Notes: generated from the letters alone by a model not told the origin. 5,175 nucleotides of DNA from an uncultured Methanomicrobiales archaeon (GCA_937892275.1 CALAVG010000131.1:1-5175); one strand, 5' to 3'; counted from the first letter of the stretch, positions 1 to 5,120 are shown. Numbers and translations are program-made.

Positions 1-118
1 CGAGAGGATCGGACTTCTCCCTGAGCTTGAGGACCCTCTTCTTGTATCCCCTGTCCAACCAGCGGAACTTCTGACGGTCCGTCTTCATTTTTCTTGCGGT
101 ATACAAACCATTTCCCAT
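1..118 (-). CDS. rps12: Small ribosomal subunit protein uS12, N-terminal part (runs off the left edge)
   Basis: Reading the minus strand from the ATG at 118 gives 39 residues beginning MGNGLYTARKMKTDRQKFRW and ending LKLREKSDPL, which is the characteristic N-terminus of archaeal uS12. This protein sits at the decoding centre of the 30S subunit and helps set translational accuracy. The rest of the protein, including the conserved loop that contacts the decoding site, lies beyond the left edge, so completeness cannot be judged. The start is supported by GGTG five bases upstream (GGTG-AAACA-ATG), matching the 16S 3' end seen at the right of this window. In archaea this gene usually heads or sits within a str-type cluster with rps7 and elongation factor genes, so those are the expected neighbours off the left edge; this is inference. 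The gene has its own promoter and a leader of about 70 bases. Confidence 0.93.
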   Translation of the reverse strand, partial: MGNGLYTARKMKTDRQKFRWLDRGYKKRVLKLREKSDPL

Positions 119-191
119 TGTTTCACCTTCAGAATCTCAAAGATTCCAATGATCGTGAACGCCTCACGATACCCTTACGGATACCCCGAAG
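119..191 (-). promoter_or_regulatory. Structured 5' leader of rps12 with two hairpins ahead of the ribosome binding site
   Basis: Between the inferred transcription start (about 191) and the rps12 start codon are two perfect small hairpins. One pairs 152-158 (ATCGTGA) with 164-170 (TCACGAT) around a 5-base loop. The other pairs 132-137 (GAATCT) with 141-146 (AGATTC) around a 3-base loop, ending a few bases before the AGGTG ribosome binding site. Further upstream the motif GGTATC occurs twice on the minus strand. Many archaeal mRNAs have short or no leaders, so this length and structure suggest a possible translational control site. No known ligand or protein site is recognised. Confidence 0.45.
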
Positions 192-212
192 CAATCTGCG
201 TAGCCTCAATTT

Positions 213-221
213 GTATATAAA
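213..221 (-). promoter_or_regulatory. TATA box of rps12
   Basis: The minus strand reads TTTATATAC here, preceded by an AT-rich stretch (GAATTTT) in the position of the B-recognition element. An archaeal start site about 25 bases downstream would fall near 191, giving rps12 a leader of about 70 bases. The box lies downstream of the terminator of the preceding minus-strand gene, so rps12 appears to be independently transcribed. Confidence 0.6.
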
Positions 222-248
222 AAATTCGTAGCGTACGTACGTATACTA

Positions 249-284
249 ATAAAAGAAGAGACGCCCGCACAGGCGGGCGCTCTT
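249..284 (-). terminator. Hairpin plus U-rich terminator of the 290-2173 gene
   Basis: An inverted repeat pairs 262-268 (CGCCCGC) with 273-279 (GCGGGCG) around the loop ACAG. Past a one-base bulge it is extended by AAGAG (256-260) pairing with CTCTT (280-284). On the minus strand the stem runs into a pyrimidine-rich tract ending CTTTTATTAG. It starts five bases after the stop codon of the upstream gene. The form resembles a bacterial intrinsic terminator; in archaea the T-rich tract alone is usually enough. Confidence 0.65.
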
Positions 285-289
285 GTTTC

Positions 290-2173
290 TCAGTTGAAGT
301 CCTTGAATGCCTTTTGGATCATCTCGAACGTCACACCCTTGAGCTCGGGGTTCATCCTGACGATCCTGTCATGCCATGGCCTGATAGTTGAGAGGTCGGG
401 CTGTCCGTCCTTGAACAGGTCGTCCGGCAGGGGAATGCGCTTGGACCTCGAGACGTACATCCACTTGTCCCCCATCTGATCTCTCAGGAGGAAAGGCAGC
501 TGGCGGATGGGCACGGCGATGGATGCGCGGGGCTGTCCGTTGTAGAACTCAACGACCTCAGCCTCGATTGTATCCTGTGATACTGGCACAGTGTTGTTCT
601 CCGTGCTCATGAATATCTCCTCGACAGACTTGTCGATCTTGTACAGACGGCATACGCACTCCTTCACGGAGGGGTCGATATCAGCTATCAGGTTGCCATC
701 CTCGTATCTTGCGCTGACCCTGACAGGGTTGCGGATCGTCATGAACTTCCTGTTGGGGAACGAGTTCACGGTGATGAACAGACTGAATGTGGAAGCGGGT
801 GCGGAGAACACCTCCTCGCGAATAGGGGCAAGATCGATCTCGTAGGAGTCGTCCTTCCAATCCGGTGTTATGTCCTTCTTCTTTCCCGAACTGCCACCGA
901 AGAACAGCGCCTTCTTGCGGGCCCCCTTGACTGTGACGGTCATCTTGTCCTTGAGCTCGAGAATGTCGACATCCACGACCCCGAAGGGCTGGGGGCCGTT
1001 ACCAATATCGTATGTGACGACTGGCACGACCCATACTATCTGGAACTTCATGCCGTCGTACTCGAATCCGTAGGGATTGTCCTCCGACACATCCCTTGAA
1101 CCCTCCTGTCCCAGGAGCTTGTATCTGACGACCGTGTCGTCCGTGATGTCACCCTTTCCGGAGTACTTGCACCCCATATCGGGGATGATGAAGTATCTTG
1201 ATTCGCCCATCTTCTTGGCACCCTTCTCCAGGGTCACCGTGACGGGACCGACGTAGTCGCCGGTGTTGACGTACATCTGAGCGGCCGCGGGCGTGTTAAG
1301 GATCTCCCCGTTCCTGCCTACTACGCGTACGACGCATTCTGAAGGTTCGCAGCCTGTGACCGTGACAGATATGACAGGCGACGATACGTATAGCGGAAGC
1401 CTCTCCGACTCGAACACCACATCGGCATCCTGTGACGGCTGGCTCATGGTAAATTCTCCCTTCACGGCAGGCCTCTTGGCGGCCTTCTTCTTGGGCTCTG
1501 CCTTCGCAGGCTCGGGCTTAGGCTGGGGCTCCTCTGCAGGGACCTCCTCGGGTTCCTGCTCTGCCGTGTGGTTCGGGTTGTCGTCCACCTTCGCCGTACC
1601 GGAAACGAGGACGTTGAGCTTGAAGACCGACAGACCGTTCTTTTCCGTCGAATCGATGATCTCCGCCTTGAACAGCTTGAGCTCGGCGCCTGCACGTGTA
1701 ACGGCCGTCACCTCGCCCATGGGTCTGATGACCTGTGTTCCGACGCTGTTGTAGAATGAGATGGGGCGGGCCTTGTTGTTGAACGCCTCCGCGCCGTCTA
1801 TGGTGAGCCTGAAATCGTCCATGGGTGTGACATCAGCCGGTGTGAGATCCAGCGTGTCGGGCCTTGTTACCCTGGACTTGCCCTGCTTGACGGACTCCAG
1901 ACGTCCCATTGGAACTACCCTCTCGCCACATTCCACAGCGAGCTCGAAATGGTCATTCTCGAGACCTTTGTATCTGGGGATGTAGAGAAGGAACTTACCG
2001 TTGTTGAAGTTGATCTTCGGGGTCGCACCGATGAATCCGCGGACTGCCGGCTGCTCTGGATGCGATTTCTCCGCTGCAGCGGCCTTTCTGTTGGCTTCTC
2101 TTTCGGCCTTGGTCTTGGACTCGGAAAAGAACTCTTCAAAACTCATGTCGGCAATACCCTTCTGGTCACCCAT
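290..2173 (-). CDS. Large beta-rich cytoplasmic protein of unknown function
   Basis: I do not recognise this protein. It is 627 residues long from the ATG at 2173. It has no signal peptide or membrane segment. The N-terminus is charged and probably helical (about residues 1-40, EEFFSESKTKAEREANRK). A first beta-rich region (about 45-195) begins PKINFNNGKFLLYIPRYKG. A low-complexity Pro/Glu/Lys/Ala hinge follows at about 203-238. A second, longer beta-rich region (about 250-580) consists of alternating hydrophobic strands, as in VVRVVGRNGE and RVSARYEDGNLIADI. The C-terminus is basic and helical. No catalytic motif, metal site or nucleotide-binding loop is apparent, so a binding or scaffold role with Ig-like or sandwich domains is plausible but only inferred. 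An upstream GTG (2182) and an internal ATG (2146) are alternative starts; ATG 2173 is preferred because GTGA lies five bases upstream. Codon use agrees with the neighbours. It is followed by a strong terminator. Confidence 0.85.
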   Translation of the reverse strand: MGDQKGIADMSFEEFFSESKTKAEREANRKAAAAEKSHPEQPAVRGFIGATPKINFNNGKFLLYIPRYKGLENDHFELAVECGERVVPMGRLESVKQGKSRVTRPDTLDLTPADVTPMDDFRLTIDGAEAFNNKARPISFYNSVGTQVIRPMGEVTAVTRAGAELKLFKAEIIDSTEKNGLSVFKLNVLVSGTAKVDDNPNHTAEQEPEEVPAEEPQPKPEPAKAEPKKKAAKRPAVKGEFTMSQPSQDADVVFESERLPLYVSSPVISVTVTGCEPSECVVRVVGRNGEILNTPAAAQMYVNTGDYVGPVTVTLEKGAKKMGESRYFIIPDMGCKYSGKGDITDDTVVRYKLLGQEGSRDVSEDNPYGFEYDGMKFQIVWVVPVVTYDIGNGPQPFGVVDVDILELKDKMTVTVKGARKKALFFGGSSGKKKDITPDWKDDSYEIDLAPIREEVFSAPASTFSLFITVNSFPNRKFMTIRNPVRVSARYEDGNLIADIDPSVKECVCRLYKIDKSVEEIFMSTENNTVPVSQDTIEAEVVEFYNGQPRASIAVPIRQLPFLLRDQMGDKWMYVSRSKRIPLPDDLFKDGQPDLSTIRPWHDRIVRMNPELKGVTFEMIQKAFKDFN

Positions 2174-2189
2174 TTCTCTCACTCTCGCC

Positions 2190-2199
2190 TCTTATATCG
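2190..2199 (-). promoter_or_regulatory. Possible proximal TATA box of the 290-2173 gene
   Basis: The minus strand reads CGATATAAGA just upstream of the gene. A start about 25 bases downstream would give an almost leaderless message at ATG 2173, or a short leader if ATG 2146 is used. The TATA element at 2256-2261 is an alternative that would give a leader of about 60 bases. The sequence does not decide between them. Confidence 0.35.
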
Positions 2200-2255
2200 C
2201 TCCCTACTCTAATACTTAGCGATACTTTTCGGGCGCACGCACGTGCTGTCGCGTG

Positions 2256-2271
2256 TATAAAAATTTATAAA
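2256..2271 (+). promoter_or_regulatory. TATA element of the aIF2 beta operon, within a back-to-back TATA dyad
   Basis: TTTATAAA at 2264-2271 is a near-consensus archaeal TATA box. A start about 25 bases downstream (near 2294) gives a short leader of about 10 bases before the ATG at 2305. It forms a perfect inverted repeat with TATAAA at 2256-2261 (spacer AA), so the same element could also drive divergent transcription toward the minus-strand gene. Just upstream lie the palindrome GCACGTGC (2239-2246) and the inverted repeat CACGC/GCGTG (2236-2240 and 2251-2255). Confidence 0.6.
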
Positions 2272-2304
2272 CGATTCCATGATAGCCGAGACCAGGTGTA
2301 TAGA

Positions 2305-2940
2305 ATGGCCGGTGATGATGATTATTTGGCATTACTCGACAGGGCAAAGATTGCCTGTCCCGAGACGATTGAGAACCACGAGAGATTCGAGCTTCCCGAA
2401 ATGGATGTCCTCCAGGAAGGAAAGATCACAGTCCTCAGGAACTTCATCGACATCACCGACAAGCTCAGGAGGGACCCCCAGCACCTTCTCCAGTTCATGC
2501 TGAAGGAACTCGGTACCCCAGGAAACGTCGAAGGCCGCAGGGCAGTTTTCAAGGCGAAGATCGGCCCCCAGCAGATCAACGACAAAATTCAGATGTACAC
2601 CGAGACCTATGTTATCTGTTCCGAATGCGGACTTCCCGACACCAAGATGGTCAAGGACGGAAGGACACTCATGCTCGAGTGCGAGGCATGTGGAGCACGC
2701 AGGCCCATCACCGTCAGGAAATCCGTAAAGGCCGACACTGTCAACACCATCAGGGAAGGGGACATAGTCGAGCTCACGATCACCGACGTCGGAAAGAAGG
2801 GTGACGGAGTCGCCAAGATCTTCGACTACCTCGTGGTCGTTCCTGGGACAGTTAAGGGAGCCACCGTCCACGCCAAGATCACCAAGATCTCGGCCAAGAC
2901 GGCATTCGCGGTCCCCACCACCGAACCCTGTACCCGCTGA
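2305..2940 (+). CDS. Translation initiation factor aIF2 beta subunit with C-terminal TRAM domain
   Basis: This 211-residue protein is the beta subunit of the archaeal aIF2 heterotrimer, which delivers initiator Met-tRNA to the small ribosomal subunit. The short N-terminal helix (YLALLDRAK, about 7-15) matches the segment that docks on the gamma subunit. The central eIF2B/eIF5-type alpha-beta domain spans about 25-100. A zinc ribbon follows, with cysteines 105, 108, 126 and 129 (CSEC and CEAC). Residues about 140-205 form a TRAM domain (EGDIVELTITDVGKKGDGVA, then VVVPGTVKGATVHAKIT), a small RNA-binding fold not present in every aIF2 beta. The start ATG 2305 is chosen over the in-frame GTG 2296 because the GGTG at 2295-2298 serves as ribosome binding site six bases before it, and because family N-termini begin close to this helix. 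The stop overlaps the next start (TGATG), indicating translational coupling. Confidence 0.95.
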   Translation: MAGDDDYLALLDRAKIACPETIENHERFELPEMDVLQEGKITVLRNFIDITDKLRRDPQHLLQFMLKELGTPGNVEGRRAVFKAKIGPQQINDKIQMYTETYVICSECGLPDTKMVKDGRTLMLECEACGARRPITVRKSVKADTVNTIREGDIVELTITDVGKKGDGVAKIFDYLVVVPGTVKGATVHAKITKISAKTAFAVPTTEPCTR

Positions 2941-4169
2941 TGAAGTACTACGTCGAATCGTACGGCTGTACGATGAACTACGGGGAAGGGCGCAAGCTCT
3001 CCCGCGACATGGCATCGATGGGTTATTCGGAGGCATCCTCCGCTGAGGAAGCTGACATAGTCATCCTCAACACATGCACCGTGGTCGAGACCACGGAGAA
3101 GAAGATGCTCACTAGGATCTCCGAGCTCAAGAAGCTGAAGAAGGAGGTCATCATAACAGGATGCATGGCAAAAGTGCAGCCGAAGAGGATTGAGATACGC
3201 CTGCCAGAATCCATAGTGCTGGCACCTTCGGATTATCATCTGTTCGCCAAAGAGGTCGCAGACCATTACGGTATAGCCGGTCCGCCCCTTCCGATCAAGA
3301 CCGGTACAGATGCAATTCTGCCCATCGCACAGGGATGCCTCGGCAACTGCACTTACTGTATCACCAAATTCGCCCGCGGCAGGCTCCAAAGCTACGCTGA
3401 GGATTCATTGATCAATGAGTTCAACGGATTCGTCGATTCCGGCGCGAAGGAAGTTCTGATAACGGCACAGGACACCGCTTGTTATGGGGTGGACACCCAT
3501 ACCGATCTTCCTTCATTGATGCGTTCGATGCTACGTAAGGAAGGGGAATACAGGATGAGGATAGGGATGATGAATCCCAATCACCTGAAGAGGATCGTGG
3601 ACGATCTGCTGTCTGTCATGGAAGATGACAGAGTGTACAGGTTCCTGCACATCCCCGTACAGAGCGGGAGCGACGACGTTCTCAAAAACATGCGCCGCGG
3701 ATACACCGCAGAGCAGTTCATGGATCTCGTGGACACACTGCGTGAAGGGATACCTGAGATAAGCATCGCAACGGACATTATCACAGGTTTCCCCGGAGAG
3801 ACCGACGAGGACCATCAGAAGACCATCCGGCTGGTCAAGGACATGCATGCGGATACTCTGAACATAACGAGATTCTCTTCGCGTCCTGGGACCGAAGCGG
3901 CACAGATGGAACAGATCCATGGACGCATACTGAAGGAGCGCTCCACGGAGCTCACAGTGCTGAAGAACGCGGTCGAATACAACGTCAACAAGAGACTCGT
4001 CGGCCAGAGGTTCAAGGCCCTTGCGACCGAGATCGGAAAGGAGGGAACGATCGTCCGTACCGGATACTACCGCCCTGTCGTCGTACGTGAGGAAGTCCCG
4101 CTCGGAACATTCTTGGATGTAGAGGTCACCGACTGCCGTTCGACATATCTCTTCGGGAAAATATTGTAA
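2940..4169 (+). CDS. tRNA-t6A37 methylthiotransferase (radical SAM, archaeal/CDKAL1 type)
   Basis: This 409-residue enzyme is predicted to convert t6A to ms2t6A at position 37 of tRNAs reading ANN codons, which stabilises codon pairing. The layout is complete. The N-terminal UPF0004 domain carries Cys10, Cys46 and Cys75 (YGCTMN, NTCTVVE, TGCMAK), the ligands of the auxiliary 4Fe-4S cluster. The radical-SAM core carries Cys133, Cys137 and Cys140 (CLGNCTYC). Conserved core motifs HIPVQSGSD (about 237-245) and ITGFPGETDED (about 281-291) follow. A C-terminal TRAM domain (about 352-409) should bind the tRNA. The archaeal/eukaryotic t6A class is favoured over bacterial MiaB by the short N-terminus (YVESYGCTMNYGEG) and the archaeal context. 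The start ATG shares one base with the aIF2 beta stop; no clear ribosome binding site is seen, as expected for coupled re-initiation. The pairing with aIF2 beta and the following tRNA gene fits a translation operon. Confidence 0.93.
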   Translation: MKYYVESYGCTMNYGEGRKLSRDMASMGYSEASSAEEADIVILNTCTVVETTEKKMLTRISELKKLKKEVIITGCMAKVQPKRIEIRLPESIVLAPSDYHLFAKEVADHYGIAGPPLPIKTGTDAILPIAQGCLGNCTYCITKFARGRLQSYAEDSLINEFNGFVDSGAKEVLITAQDTACYGVDTHTDLPSLMRSMLRKEGEYRMRIGMMNPNHLKRIVDDLLSVMEDDRVYRFLHIPVQSGSDDVLKNMRRGYTAEQFMDLVDTLREGIPEISIATDIITGFPGETDEDHQKTIRLVKDMHADTLNITRFSSRPGTEAAQMEQIHGRILKERSTELTVLKNAVEYNVNKRLVGQRFKALATEIGKEGTIVRTGYYRPVVVREEVPLGTFLDVEVTDCRSTYLFGKIL

Positions 4170-4174
4170 TAAGA
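4163..4174 (+). promoter_or_regulatory. Weak TATA-like element for tRNA-Gln
   Basis: The AT-rich sequence ATTGTAATAAGA overlaps the methylthiotransferase stop codon and lies about 26 bases upstream of the tRNA 5' end. That is the right distance for an archaeal tRNA promoter, but the match to consensus is poor. The tRNA could instead be processed from read-through of the upstream operon, which ends only 26 bases before it. Confidence 0.3.
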
Positions 4175-4195
4175 AAAGACTTATCCAGACACGAC

Positions 4196-4271
4196 AGTCC
4201 CGTAGTGTAGTGGTCAATCATGCCGGCCTTTGGAGCCGGCGACTCCGGTTCGAACCCGGACGGGACTACCA
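4196..4271 (+). tRNA. tRNA-Gln (anticodon UUG)
   Basis: The full cloverleaf can be drawn. The acceptor stem AGTCCCG (4196-4202) pairs with CGGGACT (4261-4267). The D-arm has GG at 4212-4213. The anticodon stem CCGGC/GCCGG (4223-4227 and 4235-4239) encloses the loop CTTTGGA with anticodon TTG at 4230-4232. The variable loop has four bases. The T-arm TCCGG-TTCGAAC-CCGGA spans 4244-4260. The discriminator is A and CCA is encoded (4269-4271). The A1-U72 first pair is what archaeal GatDE recognises when it converts Glu-tRNA-Gln to Gln-tRNA-Gln, so this tRNA is probably charged by the indirect route. No intron is present. Confidence 0.95.
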
Positions 4272-4284
4272 TTTGTTTCTTTAA

Positions 4285-4440
4285 TAATGAAGAAATTCCT
4301 GCCCCCTATGTGCGGCAAGGGGGCAGACAGAAAAGATGTTTGGTTGAGTTCGGCAGGTCAACTACATGCTAAGGTCCTTGGAACATCTCTGTCCCATGTT
4401 GGCTCAGTCGGACCAATGTTACTAACAGTAGCTGCCGAAT
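4285..4440 (-). ncRNA. Candidate structured small RNA of unknown function
   Basis: No protein gene fits 4272-4505, but strong structure is present. An 8-bp outer stem pairs 4349-4356 (TTCGGCAG) with 4432-4439 (CTGCCGAA). Nested inside are CTAC/GTAG (4362-4365 and 4428-4431), GGTCC/GGACC (4373-4377 and 4410-4414) and AACAT/ATGTT (4382-4386 and 4396-4400). The minus strand is favoured because a TATA element at 4459-4469 would place the start near 4440, at the base of the outer stem. On that strand a GC-rich hairpin (4299-4326) followed by a U-rich stretch lies at the far end. The predicted length is about 155 bases. It does not match the conserved motifs I know for RNase P RNA, SRP RNA, 5S rRNA or tRNA-Pyl. 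A plus-strand RNA downstream of the tRNA is the alternative. Confidence 0.35.
4299..4326 (-). terminator. GC-rich hairpin, probable 3' end of the candidate small RNA
   Basis: CTGCCCCCT (4299-4307) pairs perfectly with AGGGGGCAG (4318-4326) across a 10-base loop. On the minus strand the stem is followed by GAATTTCTTC, moderately U-rich; on the plus strand it is followed by ACAGAAAAG, which has no U tract. This favours a minus-strand terminator or 3' structural domain, and a tRNA-Gln terminator is less likely. Confidence 0.4.
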
Positions 4441-4458
4441 GATGATTAGCATTCTGCC

Positions 4459-4483
4459 TATTTATAATTTAGGCATTCCTAAA
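4459..4483 (-). promoter_or_regulatory. Minus-strand TATA element with adjoining 16-bp palindrome (possible operator)
   Basis: The minus strand reads AATTATAAATA across 4459-4469, a good archaeal TATA match. Immediately upstream on that strand, partly overlapping it, is the perfect inverted repeat TTTAGG-CATT-CCTAAA (4468-4483). A second dyad, TGCCTA (4455-4460) and TAGGCA (4470-4475), brackets the TATA box itself. This arrangement is typical of a repressor or activator site over a promoter. The TTAGG-N4-CCTAA spacing recalls metal-dependent DtxR/MDR1-type boxes, but that link is speculative. Confidence 0.4.
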
Positions 4484-4501
4484 AATTAAGTCCCTAGGAA
4501 T
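4475..4501 (-). terminator. Probable terminator of the flavodoxin-like gene
   Basis: Five bases after the stop codon the minus strand forms ATTCCTA/TAGGAAT (4495-4501 with 4475-4481) around a 13-base loop. The loop's 3' side and the stem junction contain the T-rich run TTAATTTTTAG, sufficient for archaeal termination. The distal arm overlaps the palindrome at 4468-4483, so terminator and downstream promoter elements are packed together. Confidence 0.45.
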
Positions 4502-4505
4502 CACG

Positions 4506-4976
4506 TCAGCGGGACTCGGCGAATTGGATCAAAGATTCGAGACCGAATTCGTCATAGAAGCTGCCGCCGTTCATCATAGCGTTGAACATCGGCTCGGTAT
4601 AATCATCGAGTCCCTTAAGCTTGTACATCGCACAGATGAAGCAGAATAGGATCTTGGCGAAAATCCCGACCTTCTTACGGTCGATCCACCCGCGAAGATG
4701 GTATGCTGGCACTTTGATATCGTTGATATCTTTCACCTTACGGAAGAACTCAGGATTGTTCTCGATAGAGACTGTGACGATCGCAACAAGCTTCCTTTGA
4801 TCGATAGCGTCGAGCCCAACGATACGAGGTCCTCTGAGCCATCCGAAATAGATGATCTCCTCTTCCGGATCATATTTGTCCTTGACCGAGAAACACGCGT
4901 AACCGACCTTGCTAGAGAACGCTTCGGCATATTTCCTAGTAGAACCGGTATGAGATGAGTAAACAACAATCGTCAT
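4506..4976 (-). CDS. Flavodoxin-like (FMN-binding) domain protein
   Basis: This 156-residue protein begins MTIVVYSSHTGSTRKYAEAF, which is strand one of a flavodoxin fold followed by the S-x-T-G-x-T phosphate loop (residues 8-13) that holds FMN. Further family-like features are EEIIYFGWLRGPRIVG (about 39-54) and the LRGWID segment (about 94-99), which recalls the region before the long helix in HemG-like flavodoxin-domain proteins. A hydrophobic helix with two cysteines (FCFICAM, about 111-117) follows; it looks too short and too interrupted for a sure membrane anchor. An electron-transfer role is inferred and the partner is unknown. The start ATG 4976 is chosen over the in-frame TTG 4988 and GTG 4985 because GGTG lies six bases upstream and the beta strand begins immediately. 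It lies about 145 bases downstream of 16S rRNA on the same strand. No convincing TATA box is seen between them. Confidence 0.82.
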   Translation of the reverse strand: MTIVVYSSHTGSTRKYAEAFSSKVGYACFSVKDKYDPEEEIIYFGWLRGPRIVGLDAIDQRKLVAIVTVSIENNPEFFRKVKDINDIKVPAYHLRGWIDRKKVGIFAKILFCFICAMYKLKGLDDYTEPMFNAMMNGGSFYDEFGLESLIQFAESR

Positions 4977-5032
4977 TGAAAGCACCAAAATGAAGTGACG
5001 TTCGATGCCACGTTTAGTGCATGGTAAGCTGC

Positions 5033-5073
5033 CAAGGAATTGCGGGAAATCCTTTACGAATTTCCTTGCAATT
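5033..5073 (-). repeat. Imperfect inverted repeat in the 16S 3' flank
   Basis: AATTGC-G-GGAAAT (5038-5050) pairs with ATTTCC-TT-GCAATT (5060-5073): twelve base pairs with one small internal loop and a 9-base apical loop. A competing 7-bp fold pairs CAAGGAA (5033-5039) with TTCCTTG (5062-5068). It could be part of the 16S precursor processing region or a transcription end signal. The 5' leader of 16S, needed to test pairing across the rRNA, is outside the window. Confidence 0.4.
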
Positions 5074-5092
5074 GTTACGCGTTGATTTTGAG

Positions 5093-5116
5093 AGGGATGG
5101 GGTAAACCCCATCCCT
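5093..5116 (-). terminator. Strong perfect hairpin just after the 16S 3' end
   Basis: AGGGATGGGG (5093-5102) pairs with CCCCATCCCT (5107-5116) across a TAAA loop, four bases past the mature 16S end. It may act as an rRNA processing or termination structure, or as a barrier to 3' exonucleases. On the minus strand no strong U tract follows, so a processing or stability role is at least as likely as termination. Confidence 0.45.
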
Positions 5117-5120
5117 GCGT

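Noticed and set aside
1293..1754. Plus-strand open frame (153 codons) inside the large minus-strand gene
   Set aside because: Its Ser/Gly/Ala-rich translation is the reverse of the Pro/Glu/Lys hinge; low complexity, no ribosome binding site or promoter.
2332..3036. Long minus-strand open frame (234 codons) opposite aIF2 beta
   Set aside because: It is antisense to a clearly recognised gene with intact zinc-ribbon and TRAM motifs, and its translation shows no family features; it arises from codon bias.
3531..4217. Minus-strand open frame (228 codons) opposite the methylthiotransferase
   Set aside because: It is a shadow of the radical-SAM gene and would run into the tRNA-Gln gene; no recognisable motifs.
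4327..4333. ACAGAAA, as in a conserved region of RNase P RNA
   Set aside because: None of the other conserved RNase P segments is present, and the region is too short.
4425..4427. ACA trinucleotide as a possible H/ACA guide RNA tail
   Set aside because: It falls inside the outer stem's 3' side and is not preceded by a matching lower stem with a guide pocket.
4230..4442. Plus-strand open frame starting within tRNA-Gln
   Set aside because: It begins in the anticodon arm and crosses the structured intergenic region; it is incompatible with the tRNA and has no recognisable protein features.
4439..4445. ATGATGA resembling a C box of a C/D guide RNA
   Set aside because: No CTGA D box follows at a suitable distance on the plus strand, and no internal D'/C' pair is visible.
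4272..4505. tRNA-Pyl or another tRNA-like gene in the intergenic region, looked for because Methanomassiliicoccales use pyrrolysine
   Set aside because: No T-loop, acceptor stem or CUA anticodon arrangement can be built on either strand.
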